Positions 22,301-30,716 of a stretch of 64,000 nucleotides of DNA are shown here, in pieces (the first letter of the stretch is position 1; the number at the start of each line of letters is the position of its first letter). Made by a program: the position numbers and the translations under genes. This stretch comes from Bacillota bacterium (lineage in GTDB: Bacteria > Bacillota > Clostridia > Oscillospirales > Ruminococcaceae): assembly GCA_023460535.1 (NCBI GenBank), contig JAEWPV010000007.1, positions 62,001 to 126,000 on the forward strand. The letters run 5' to 3'. The notes under the pieces are model-generated. The model did no database searches, was not told the origin of the DNA, and worked only from the letters and a program-made list of their open reading frames with translations.

Positions 22301-22544
22301 ACAGATAACTCCTAATGCCCCAATTTCCATACCTTTTGCCATCAACAGAATAAAACAAATCATATTTACCCTTGAATGCATCTGAATCACTTGAATTTTC
22401 TTCTATTGTTCTTCTAACCGTACACTGCCAAGTTTTAGACAATTCTCGTTTTGTATTTAATTCTATATAATCATTTATTTGGCTCAAATGAGCTTTTCCA
22501 CCAAGGCTTTGCATTGCGTTGAACACTTCTTCTCTCCACGTCAT
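22299..22544 (-). CDS. Stand-alone winged-helix-like protein
   Basis: 81 residues from the ATG at 22544, which has GAGGAG upstream. The predicted helix-helix-strand order, with LGGKAHLSQINDYIELN, WQCTVRRTIEENSSDS and a final YGNWGIR strand, resembles the small winged-helix module found fused to restriction endonucleases and related defence proteins. Here it is alone. Composition is AT-rich like the lysis cassette beside it and unlike the rqcH gene upstream, suggesting acquisition. Function unknown. Confidence 0.65.
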   Translation of the reverse strand: MTWREEVFNAMQSLGGKAHLSQINDYIELNTKRELSKTWQCTVRRTIEENSSDSDAFKGKYDLFYSVDGKRYGNWGIRSYL

Positions 22545-22609
22545 CACACATACTCCTCAATTCTTTATAATATATAAAATACAAAAAAGGAATATTTATA
22601 GTCCTAGCT

Positions 22610-24373
22610 CTATCGCTTGTCCTCCAGCGTGGCGACCTGCTGTGCTGCGGGGGAAACGAAGATGGTTTTGTACGGCTCGTACACCACAAAGCCGGGCTTT
22701 GCGCCCTGCGGCTTTTTCACGTTCTTTATCTCGGTGTAGTCCACCGGCACCTGTGCGCCTTCGCGTGCCTTGCTGTGGTACGCCGCTATCATCGCCGCCT
22801 GCTCCATCGCAAGGGGGGTGGGCGTTTTGCCCTCGGTGACGAGCACGGTATGAGACCCCGGAATTACATGGGTGTGCATCCAAATATCCTGTTTCTTAGC
22901 ATCGCGCAGGGTCAGGCGGTCGTTTGCGATGTTGTTTCGTCCCACCAGTATTAAAAATCCGTCGGTAGAGCGGTAGCGCAACGGTCCCTGCGGTTTGGTC
23001 TTTGCCGCCTTGCCTTGCCCGCGCCGACGCAGGTAGCCCTGTGCAATCAGCTCTTCCCTGACTTCCGTCAGCTCCTGCTCGCCCGAGCTCCGGGTAAGCA
23101 CGTCGAGCACCGATTCCAAATAGGACAGCTCCTGTTCGCCTAATGCGATCTGCTGCTTTAGCTTATCCTCCGCCGTCGCCGCCTTTCGGTACTCCTGATA
23201 ATACCGCTGCACATTCTGCTGCGGGGAAAGAGCGGGATCCAGCGCAATTTCCACCTGGGGCAATGCCTCGTCGTAAAAGTTCTCCACCCTAGCAAACGAA
23301 TCACCCTTTTGTACACGGTAGATGTTTGCGCTTAGCAGGTCTCCTTTTATTTTGAGCTCTTCGCGCCCCTTGGAGGTCTTTAGCTCCTCACGCTGATTTG
23401 CAACGCGGCGGGTGGTACGTTCCAACGTGCCGGTTATCAACTTGAGTAAATCGTGGCAGCGCTGGCGCATGCGCTCGATACGCCCACGCTCACTGTAGAA
23501 AACATCAAGCAGCTGCGAAAAGTTCTGGAACTCTACCGTTTGCAGCCTGCCGGCATACTGATTGATGGGAAGAAACGAAAAGTCCATCGGCTTGCCTGTT
23601 TCATCCATCACCACAGTTGGGGTGGCGTTGCCGGTTTTCAGGCTGTCGCCTACGTTTGTGACAAAAAAGGCAAGGCGCTCCCAATGCTCGGGGGTAAGCT
23701 CGCTCTTTAATAACGGTGCCCCTCCGGTAGCAAACGACGCAATCTCTCTTGCCAGAATAGGAGAAACGCCCTCGAGCACCGACATAAGCACCTTGGACAG
23801 CTCCCCATCGCGTGCGTCTGTAACGGCACGCACCACCTCCTGCGGTTCGGCGTCAAGCAGACAAAGCCGCGCCTGAGACGGCGGTAGCGCATAGGTCATG
23901 CCGGGCAGTACCTGCCGGACGCTGGAGGTTTCGAGCCCTACGCGCTTGACGGAATCGATAATCCGCCCGCCCTCGCCGATAAAAATGATATTGGAATGCC
24001 TTCCCATAATCTCGATACACAGTGTAAGTGTGACGGCATCGCCCATTTCGTTGGTCGCGGCGAAGTCCAAAAACAGCACGCGATCCAGCCCCTGCTGGCG
24101 CACCGCGCACAGCCTTGCCCCCGAAAGATGCTTGCGCAGCAGCATGCAAAACATGGGCGGGGTCTGGGGGTTTTCAGGCGCGTTTTGGGTAAAATGAATT
24201 CTTGCACCCTCTGCGCCGGCATTCAGCAGCAGCCTGACGTTACCGCCCTTGGCGCGCAGCTGGATAATCAGCTCGTCCTTTGAGGGCTTGTGAATCTTAT
24301 CTACCCTTGCGTCGAGCGCAGTGTGCAAAATCTCGTGCTGTATCAGCGACAGGGTTGCTCCGTCAAGTGCCAT
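22610..24373 (-). CDS. rqcH: RqcH, NFACT-family ribosome quality control protein
   Basis: Bacterial Rqc2 homologue that binds stalled 50S-peptidyl-tRNA complexes and adds C-terminal alanine tails for degradation; formerly annotated as fibronectin-binding protein. 587 residues. NFACT-N domain at the N-terminus (LDARVDKIHKPSKDELII), the conserved Asp-Arg in GLDRVLFLDF near residue 100, a central coiled coil (about 290-430), and the C-terminal NFACT-R domain with GRNNIANDRLTLRDA and WMHTHVIPGSHTVL. Minus strand, 60 bases after the nif3-like gene. Confidence 0.95.
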   Translation of the reverse strand: MALDGATLSLIQHEILHTALDARVDKIHKPSKDELIIQLRAKGGNVRLLLNAGAEGARIHFTQNAPENPQTPPMFCMLLRKHLSGARLCAVRQQGLDRVLFLDFAATNEMGDAVTLTLCIEIMGRHSNIIFIGEGGRIIDSVKRVGLETSSVRQVLPGMTYALPPSQARLCLLDAEPQEVVRAVTDARDGELSKVLMSVLEGVSPILAREIASFATGGAPLLKSELTPEHWERLAFFVTNVGDSLKTGNATPTVVMDETGKPMDFSFLPINQYAGRLQTVEFQNFSQLLDVFYSERGRIERMRQRCHDLLKLITGTLERTTRRVANQREELKTSKGREELKIKGDLLSANIYRVQKGDSFARVENFYDEALPQVEIALDPALSPQQNVQRYYQEYRKAATAEDKLKQQIALGEQELSYLESVLDVLTRSSGEQELTEVREELIAQGYLRRRGQGKAAKTKPQGPLRYRSTDGFLILVGRNNIANDRLTLRDAKKQDIWMHTHVIPGSHTVLVTEGKTPTPLAMEQAAMIAAYHSKAREGAQVPVDYTEIKNVKKPQGAKPGFVVYEPYKTIFVSPAAQQVATLEDKR

Positions 24374-24434
24374 ACCGCATTCTCCGTTTCAAAAATCAGG
24401 CGCGCCGCAATCATCTTAGCGGCGCGCGTATTCG

Positions 24435-25529
24435 TTATACATAGCTAATGGGTTCCATAGAGGATTTTCCGAGAATGAACTCCACATCCGAAAACTGGTT
24501 CTGCAGGCGGTTCTTCAGCACCGAAACCGCGAGCATCTCGGTGGCGAAATGCCCTGCGTCCACCAGTGTAAAATCCTTGTTCTTTGCGTCTATAAACACA
24601 TCGTGCTTCACGTCCCCCGTTACAAAGGCGTCGCAGCCCGCCGCGACCGCAGAGGAAAAGTATGTCCCACCCGAGCCACCGCATACCGCTACCGTTTTAA
24701 CCGGCGCACTGCCTTTTGTGTACCGTACGCCCTTTGCGCGGATGCGTTGGGCAACAAAGGCGGCAAACTCGTCGGCGCTCATCGGCTTATCCAGCACGCC
24801 TACCCTGCCGAGCGAGATACTGTCCTTCATCGCGTGATTGATAAAAATATCGTAGGCGGGTTCCTCATAGGGGTGCGCCTTTTTCATGGTGGCTATTACC
24901 GAGGCAAGCCGACTTTTGGGGCAGATCATCTCGATGCGCGCCTCGCGCACCTCCTTGGCGGTACCCAACTTGCCGATAAACGGATTCGCCTGCTCGCCGG
25001 GGCGAAATACCCCCTTACCGGTAACCTCAAACGAGCAATCGGTATAGTTGCCGTATGCTCCCGCACCCGCCGCCGACATCGCACGCTTAACATTCTCCGC
25101 GTCCTTTTTGGGGACAAACACCACAATTTTAAAGTACTCGTCGGTGGGAATGCTTTTGAGCCCCTTTAACTGCCTAAGCCCCAACGCCTGCGCCAGTACA
25201 TCGTTAACGCCGCCCTGCGCAAGGTCGAGGTTGGTGTGCGCGCAGATGGCGGAGATATCGTGCTTAATCATGCGGTAAACCACCGGCTCGCTCTGCGCGG
25301 TAACCGATTTGATTGCGTCAAAGATCACGGGGTGATGGCTGATGATTAACCGGGCGCCCGCAATTACCGCTTCGTTTACCACATCGTTTGTAATATCCAA
25401 AGCCAAAAGGCACTTAGTTACCTGCTGCTGCTTATCGCCAGTCAAAAGGCCGGAGTTATCCCATTTTTCCTGCTGCTTAAAGGGCGCTATCCGGTCAAGG
25501 TAGCCGTAAATCTCGCCAACCGATGCCAT
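24435..25529 (-). CDS. Nif3-like dinuclear metal-centre protein
   Basis: Member of the DUF34/Nif3 family, which forms a hexamer with a two-metal site; the cellular role is not settled (GTP cyclohydrolase I-type activity and metal or cofactor roles have been proposed). 364 residues from ATG at 25529 (GGGGGAG upstream). Metal-site motifs IISHHPVIFD, ICAHTNLD and the C-terminal DAGHFATE are intact, with the inserted PII-like domain found in longer Firmicute members (about residues 130-230). It lies 33 bases after trmK, its usual partner. Confidence 0.94.
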   Translation of the reverse strand: MASVGEIYGYLDRIAPFKQQEKWDNSGLLTGDKQQQVTKCLLALDITNDVVNEAVIAGARLIISHHPVIFDAIKSVTAQSEPVVYRMIKHDISAICAHTNLDLAQGGVNDVLAQALGLRQLKGLKSIPTDEYFKIVVFVPKKDAENVKRAMSAAGAGAYGNYTDCSFEVTGKGVFRPGEQANPFIGKLGTAKEVREARIEMICPKSRLASVIATMKKAHPYEEPAYDIFINHAMKDSISLGRVGVLDKPMSADEFAAFVAQRIRAKGVRYTKGSAPVKTVAVCGGSGGTYFSSAVAAGCDAFVTGDVKHDVFIDAKNKDFTLVDAGHFATEMLAVSVLKNRLQNQFSDVEFILGKSSMEPISYV

Positions 25530-25562
25530 TGCCACTCCCCCTTTCGTTCTCATATCTCCCGG

Positions 25563-26270
25563 CTATTCAAGCGTTATGCCTGTTGCGTGCTCCATCTGCT
25601 TAATCCGCTCCCGCACTTGGGCTGCAAGTGTTTTTCGGTTAGGCAGCGCAGACGCGCGCAAGCCCTCTTCTTTGCGGCGTTCTCTTTTAAGAAGCCGTTT
25701 GATATACTCGCGGGACTCCTCATCCCTACTGCCGCACAGCTTACCGAGTGTTACCGCCAGTTCATCCGGCTCTATAATCCGCTTACCCGTAAAGTGTGCG
25801 CATAGAACGGTGTAGCAGTGCTTGCCCACGCATACCCCGCGCTCTTGAGTAATTTCGTACCCGCTCCGGTACAGGTATCGCCGCAGCTCCTCAGGCTTCG
25901 TCATGGGTTGTAGGATTAAACGAACCGATTGGTTTGTAATCCAATTACAAGCGTCAAGGATTTTTACAATCAACTCACCGCCCATACCGGCGATGACGAT
26001 ATCCTGCGCGTCAAGCGGCGCAAGCGCGGACAGACCGTCAGACAGCATTAGGTTAATTTTATCCATCAGTCCGTAACGCGTCACCGTGTCCCGCGCTCGG
26101 GCAAGAGGCAAGGAACCGATGTCACACGCAAACGCGCGGGGGCATACCCCTCTGGCTACCAGGTTTGCTACCAGGTAACCGTGATCGGTTCCAATATCCG
26201 CAACCACACTGCCCGCCCGAACGAATGTTGCCACTGTACTCAGGCGTTTATCCAACAACGGGTATTCCAT
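25563..26270 (-). CDS. trmK: tRNA (adenine(22)-N1)-methyltransferase TrmK
   Basis: Class I SAM-dependent enzyme that forms m1A at position 22 of tRNA. 235 residues. SAM motif I is VVADIGTDHGYLVANLV (about residues 22-38), followed by ACDIGSLPLARA and the NLMLSDGL and DIVIAGMGGELIV segments typical of the family; the C-terminal helical region KRLLKRERRKEEGL would contact tRNA. The trmK-nif3 order is common in Firmicutes. Confidence 0.95.
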   Translation of the reverse strand: MEYPLLDKRLSTVATFVRAGSVVADIGTDHGYLVANLVARGVCPRAFACDIGSLPLARARDTVTRYGLMDKINLMLSDGLSALAPLDAQDIVIAGMGGELIVKILDACNWITNQSVRLILQPMTKPEELRRYLYRSGYEITQERGVCVGKHCYTVLCAHFTGKRIIEPDELAVTLGKLCGSRDEESREYIKRLLKRERRKEEGLRASALPNRKTLAAQVRERIKQMEHATGITLE

Positions 26271-26287
26271 TTTTCCCTCCCGCGCTA

Positions 26288-27565
26288 TTAATCCGCCGCA
26301 GTGACCATTTGCTGCTCGTCGGCTTTAAGCAGTTTAACCGCACGGCTTGCAAGGAACATCGTAATATACTGCGTCGCCGTCAGCGCGCACATCGCTACCA
26401 GGTAGCCAAGCTGTGTTTGCGGAAACAGAAGAATGATGATAACGCCAAGACCTCTGCCGATACCCAGGCTAAAATCCTTAATTCCCAAAAACTCATATTT
26501 CGCTTTTGCGCCGTTTTCGGTTCTGCCAAACAACGAAAACAAAATGGCCGCTATGGGATTAAGCAGGATGATGTTAAAGTATGCATTGAGAACGCTCATG
26601 AGGATTATGGTGACGGCACTCAGTTTAAAAAACAGCATGCCGCTTGCCACAAACAGCACGGTAACGCCGGTGAAAATCCAACGAATACGATGCTGGGGAC
26701 GCAAAAACCGCCCGATGGTCCAGTTTGCAAGGATAGACAAAAGAGCCGAAAGAAAGGTGTTTAGCCCAATTAACGCCTCGTTTTGTACCAAGCCGAACAA
26801 CAGGACGTTTAAGAAAAATGCGAAAGTACCCTCGCGCAGACCCTTGACAAACTCGCACAGCATGCAGATCTTCCACAGCTTGTTGCTGAACACATCCCGC
26901 AGGGCAAGCTTAAAATAGGTCTGCTTGGTTTTTGAAGGGATGGGCGGCACCTTTAGTACATTAAGCACGATGGTGACGATTGCCACCGCCAGCGAGATGC
27001 CGAACATGACGTAATAGCCCGCCATACCCGAAAAGCTGCCGATAACAAGCCCGGACGCAGTGGGCATAATCAATGAAACCATTCCGCCCGTCATGCCCAT
27101 CAGCGATAGACCGACGTCGCGATTGTTTTCGCTTGAAAACTCGATGAGCATTACATTGTAGGCTATCCAGTACGCGGTGGCGGCGAATGCCGAGAGGATA
27201 GCGATAATCGGCATACCTGCGGCAAGCGTACCCGTAAGCATTAATGCAAAAAACGTGATGTACATGATAATGTACAATAAAATGCCGGTGCGCGACGAAA
27301 CACTGGGCGAGGTTTTGCGCATATAGATAGCGCCCAAAGGCATAGAAACCGCAAAGCAAAAAAAGAAAATTACATTGTACCACAGGGTAATCGAGTTATT
27401 CCCCGTAACACGGATGAGCAGGGTATTGATAAAGATACCATGCAGGTTGGTAAAGATTAAAAAACAGGTATGTACGCCCGCAAAGGTCATAAACTTTTTC
27501 GGCAGAACCGAAGTGCCCAAGGCATCTGCAGCGCGCGACTTAATGATTGCAAAACCACGGTTCAT
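26288..27565 (-). CDS. MFS-like multi-pass transporter
   Basis: 425 residues with about twelve hydrophobic segments and the inter-half loop near residue 210 (VPPIPSKTKQTYFKLALRD), consistent with the major facilitator superfamily. No substrate motif was recognised. It starts the minus-strand run toward trmK with an 18-base gap, so it may share that transcript. The C-terminus is short and cytoplasmic. Confidence 0.8.
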   Translation of the reverse strand: MNRGFAIIKSRAADALGTSVLPKKFMTFAGVHTCFLIFTNLHGIFINTLLIRVTGNNSITLWYNVIFFFCFAVSMPLGAIYMRKTSPSVSSRTGILLYIIMYITFFALMLTGTLAAGMPIIAILSAFAATAYWIAYNVMLIEFSSENNRDVGLSLMGMTGGMVSLIMPTASGLVIGSFSGMAGYYVMFGISLAVAIVTIVLNVLKVPPIPSKTKQTYFKLALRDVFSNKLWKICMLCEFVKGLREGTFAFFLNVLLFGLVQNEALIGLNTFLSALLSILANWTIGRFLRPQHRIRWIFTGVTVLFVASGMLFFKLSAVTIILMSVLNAYFNIILLNPIAAILFSLFGRTENGAKAKYEFLGIKDFSLGIGRGLGVIIILLFPQTQLGYLVAMCALTATQYITMFLASRAVKLLKADEQQMVTAAD

Positions 27566-27733
27566 AGCAGTATTGTGCCTTTCATATACTTAACAGTATT
27601 GTAATGCAAATAGACAACGGCATGTACCAAGGACCGAATGGTTTTGTGCAAAGCTAAGCCGCCCGATGACAAACGCCCCGGACGGTAGCCGTACAACACC
27701 ATTTTTGCGCGCCAGACAGGCACACAAAAGGGA

Positions 27734-27934
27734 TTAGTTTTCGCCGATAAGCTCATTGATGTCGCCGATTAGTCCGTCACAATCAACGCCGTGAACCATG
27801 CACGCCTGCTCGATGCTTTCTCCGCGCGATGCGGGACAACCCAGGCAATGCATGCCCATGCCCAAAAAGAACTGCGCGGTTTCCGGGTGCAGATCCAGCA
27901 CCTCTCCGATGAGAGACTCTCTTGTAACCTTCAT
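27734..27934 (-). CDS. DUF1858 protein, hybrid-cluster-associated type
   Basis: Small cytosolic protein of about 66 residues with the DUF1858 pattern: LIGEVLDLHPETAQFFLGMG, then CLGCPAS and a helix ending GDINELIG. The family often accompanies redox or iron-sulfur proteins. ATG at 27934 is favoured because AAAGGA lies 11 bases upstream; an ATG at 27946 sits too close to that site. A palindrome lies right upstream at 27955-27983. Confidence 0.88.
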   Translation of the reverse strand: MKVTRESLIGEVLDLHPETAQFFLGMGMHCLGCPASRGESIEQACMVHGVDCDGLIGDINELIGEN

Positions 27935-27954
27935 CGTTTTTTCCATCCTTTCCG

Positions 27955-27983
27955 TATGGTTTGACAAAAACCGTCAAACCATA
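27955..27983. promoter_or_regulatory. 11-bp inverted repeat before the DUF1858 gene
   Basis: TATGGTTTGAC and GTCAAACCATA (27955-27965 and 27973-27983) are perfect inverted repeats around seven bases, immediately upstream of the ribosome-binding site. A repressor operator or an mRNA hairpin that masks the start are both possible. Confidence 0.6.
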
Positions 27984-28112
27984 GTATAAAGCGTAAGTCA
28001 ATTGAATTACTACTATTATAATGTTCCGCCCTTGGCAATGCAATATACAAAGTTTGAATATTTAGCCGTTGCAGCTTGGTTGTAAACTTTGTTTAAACTT
28101 TATCAGGAAAAA

Positions 28113-28141
28113 TTGATAATAAAATATTGGTACTATATAAT
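28113..28141 (+). promoter_or_regulatory. Candidate SigA promoter of the adaptor-permease operon
   Basis: TTGATA (28113-28118) and TATAAT (28136-28141), 17-base spacing, about 110 bases upstream of the adaptor gene. The rest of the 315-base gap holds only the palindrome above. Confidence 0.75.
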
Positions 28142-28249
28142 GATTGATATCCGCAGCAAGGTTAACCTGTTGCAATGATTTGTGGGAAAGAGATATATCT
28201 GTTGGCATACGCATAAACCGCGTATAGCACGAAAGTGGGGACCTTATAG

Positions 28250-29455
28250 GTGGCTAGAGAAAAAGAAAAGAAACGACATGTTAAGCTGATTGTCTTTTTA
28301 TCGATTGTAGCACTGTTAATTGCGGGAACGGTTGTGTACAACCTGTTCTTCATGGACAAAACCGTCCATGTTACCGCGCTAACAGTGGGGATGGGAGATG
28401 TGGAGCAGTTTGTCTCGCTAAAGGGTACGGTTGTGTCCTCCGAGCAAGAGGTGCTGTTTGCGCCCGCCCAGGTTACGGTTCATGTTTTGCACGTGAAAAA
28501 GGGGGATATTGTACAGGCGGACGATCTGCTAGCCGAGTTTGATGTGGCGGACTTGAAAAACTCATATAACCAAGCCTCGCTGCAGTATGCAAACGCCAAG
28601 CTCGCTTACGAGGATGCCCTGCGCAGTAACGAAGAAAACGACAAAAAATCGGTGCATTATCAGCTTCGGCAAAGATATACGCAAGACGAGATCGACTCGC
28701 TTAACGCGATCTCAGACGCGGCAGAGATTGCCGTACTAAAGGGCGACCTAGCTGAATTTAAGGCGGAGCAAAAGGCGGCGCTGAACTCGATTATGAGTGA
28801 CGAGAAGATTGCGCAGCTTAAAAACAGCATGGACCTTGCGGGGCTTTCGGTAAACTCCGCAAAAAAGTACCTGAACGAGGGCAAGGCAGGTATTACGGCG
28901 GGAATATCGGGCGTTATCACCGAGCTAAACCTCAGTGAGGGCGGTATGACCAGTGCCGCCACGCCAAGCGTGGTGATTCAATCGCTGGACAACCCCGAAA
29001 TCATTCTATCGCTGGGCAAGTATGATCTCGACCGCATCAAAACCGGTCAGAGCGTAACCATTACCATCGGTTCCACCGAATATCCCGGGCGCATCTCGCA
29101 TATCGACGCGGTAACCACCACAGAGGGCACAAATACCGTTGTAAAGGCTAAGGTTACGTTTGACCGGCTTCCGGAGAACGTGGTGCTTGGCATAGAGACC
29201 GACCTTTCCATATTGGTTGCAAGCAAAAGCAATGTGGTTGTTTTGCCGTTTGAGGTGATACGCTCCGACCGGGACGGCGACTACTGTTATGTGATAGAAA
29301 ACGGCATAAGCAAAAAGGTATATATAAAGCTTGGCATCGGCTCAGACACCCATACAGAGGTGCTTTCCGGTTTAGAGGAGGGCGCCGTGGTGGTATACTC
29401 CGCACCCACCTTCCTGACTGAGGGGATGATGATTACAGTGGACTCTCAGGATTAA
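28250..29455 (+). CDS. MacA/HlyD-type efflux adaptor
   Basis: Membrane-anchored adaptor of an ABC exporter, 401 residues, GTG start. One N-terminal membrane segment (about residues 14-34), then the lipoyl/barrel-sandwich half FAPAQVTVHVLHVKKGDIVQ, a long helical hairpin (about 105-205), the second lipoyl half EGKAGITAGISGVITELN, and beta-barrel domains with VVLGIETDLSILV. The gene ends eight bases before the permease, so they form an operon. Confidence 0.9.
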   Translation: MAREKEKKRHVKLIVFLSIVALLIAGTVVYNLFFMDKTVHVTALTVGMGDVEQFVSLKGTVVSSEQEVLFAPAQVTVHVLHVKKGDIVQADDLLAEFDVADLKNSYNQASLQYANAKLAYEDALRSNEENDKKSVHYQLRQRYTQDEIDSLNAISDAAEIAVLKGDLAEFKAEQKAALNSIMSDEKIAQLKNSMDLAGLSVNSAKKYLNEGKAGITAGISGVITELNLSEGGMTSAATPSVVIQSLDNPEIILSLGKYDLDRIKTGQSVTITIGSTEYPGRISHIDAVTTTEGTNTVVKAKVTFDRLPENVVLGIETDLSILVASKSNVVVLPFEVIRSDRDGDYCYVIENGISKKVYIKLGIGSDTHTEVLSGLEEGAVVVYSAPTFLTEGMMITVDSQD

Positions 29456-29469
29456 GGGGAGGTGTGGAT

Positions 29470-30657
29470 TTGATATTTGAGAATATACGCATGGCGCTGA
29501 AAAGCATAATGGGTAATAAGGTGCGCTCGTTTCTTACTATGCTCGGCATCATTATCGGCATCGCCTCGGTTATCATGATTCTGTCCGTGGGAACGGGCGC
29601 ACAGAACAAGCTGGTTGGCGAGATTTCGCGCATCGGTAAGGCTGCCGCCTCTGTTTCGGTTAACGCCAAAAAGGCACAGGACAGCGATTACCTGACGCTT
29701 GAGGATTTGGATGCCCTACAGCAGGCAATTCCGTCTATGGTTGCCGCCACACCGGTGCTTCAGATTATGGGCACGGTGGAAGGACGCACTGAGGACTACG
29801 ACGCGGTGTTTGTGTGCGGAACAGAGCATCTGCCTGAACTATCGGGGTTGACGCTTACAAGCGGCAGAAACTACACGCAAAACGAATATAAAGAATCGCG
29901 CTACGTGTGCATAATTGATGAAGGCACGGCGCAAAAGCTGTTTGGCAGCACCGATGTGACGGGGCTTTCGGTGAATGTTACGATCTATCGCCGCACCGCG
30001 ACGCTAAAGATTATCGGCGTTTCACAGAGCAATATGTTTCAGGGCGGAACCTCGGTGATGTACATTCCCTACACCACGTTTACCGCCATTACAGGACAAA
30101 CCCCCTCTATCTCCAATGTCTATCTGCTGGCGGATCGTGATGACCAGGTGGACAGCATGTGTGCATCCGCGCTGAAAATTCTGGAACGCCGCCATAACAA
30201 CAGCGGGCAGGATATCTACACCGCGGAGAGCATGAACCAGTATGTCGACACCCTAAACACGGTGATTAACCTGTTCCAGACCTTTGTTGCGGCAGTGGCG
30301 GCCATCTCGCTTTTGGTCGGCGGCATCGGGGTTATGAACATCATGCTGGTGGCTGTAACCGAACGCACCCGCGAGATTGGCATCCGAAAATCGCTGGGTG
30401 CAAGAACCGGTTCGATACTGGCGCAGTTCTTAACCGAAAGCGGCATCCTCACCCTGCTGGGCGGCATCATCGGCATTGTGCTTGGTTCCGGCGGTGCGCT
30501 GGCGGTTGGCATCCCCCTTGATGTACAGCCGATTCTGTCGCCGCAGACCATTTTGTTTTCGGTTATCTTCTCCTGCTCGGTGGGCATCTTTTTTGGTATT
30601 TACCCCGCAAGAAAGGCGGCAAAGCTAAGACCGATTGACGCGCTGCGTCACGAATAA
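29470..30657 (+). CDS. MacB-type ABC transporter permease
   Basis: FtsX/MacB-family permease of about 395 residues. TTG at 29470 is chosen because GGGGAGG lies eight bases before it; GTG at 29464 would be too close to that site. One membrane segment at residues 20-45 with SFLTMLGIIIGIASVIMI, a large extracytoplasmic MacB core domain, then three C-terminal segments with the family signature GGIGVMNIMLVAVTERTREI and RKSLGARTGSI. The ATPase normally encoded in the same operon is missing; a terminator follows directly. Confidence 0.92.
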   Translation: MIFENIRMALKSIMGNKVRSFLTMLGIIIGIASVIMILSVGTGAQNKLVGEISRIGKAAASVSVNAKKAQDSDYLTLEDLDALQQAIPSMVAATPVLQIMGTVEGRTEDYDAVFVCGTEHLPELSGLTLTSGRNYTQNEYKESRYVCIIDEGTAQKLFGSTDVTGLSVNVTIYRRTATLKIIGVSQSNMFQGGTSVMYIPYTTFTAITGQTPSISNVYLLADRDDQVDSMCASALKILERRHNNSGQDIYTAESMNQYVDTLNTVINLFQTFVAAVAAISLLVGGIGVMNIMLVAVTERTREIGIRKSLGARTGSILAQFLTESGILTLLGGIIGIVLGSGGALAVGIPLDVQPILSPQTILFSVIFSCSVGIFFGIYPARKAAKLRPIDALRHE

Positions 30658-30669
30658 AAGCAATGAAAA

Positions 30670-30703
30670 CAGCCGTGAGGAACTTTCTCACGGCTGCTTT
30701 TTT
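30670..30703 (+). terminator. Intrinsic terminator of the adaptor-permease operon
   Basis: Ten-pair stem (30670-30679 with 30687-30696) followed by C and six or more T, 12 bases after the permease stop. Confidence 0.9.
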
Positions 30704-30716
30704 CGGTCGCCTCGTA

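Noticed and set aside
27562..27756. 64-codon minus frame between the MFS-like and DUF1858 genes
   Set aside because: It overlaps both neighbours' ends, shows no ribosome-binding site and no recognisable feature.
29464..29469. GTG start of the permease at 29464
   Set aside because: The GGGGAGG site would touch the start codon; TTG at 29470 gives normal spacing.
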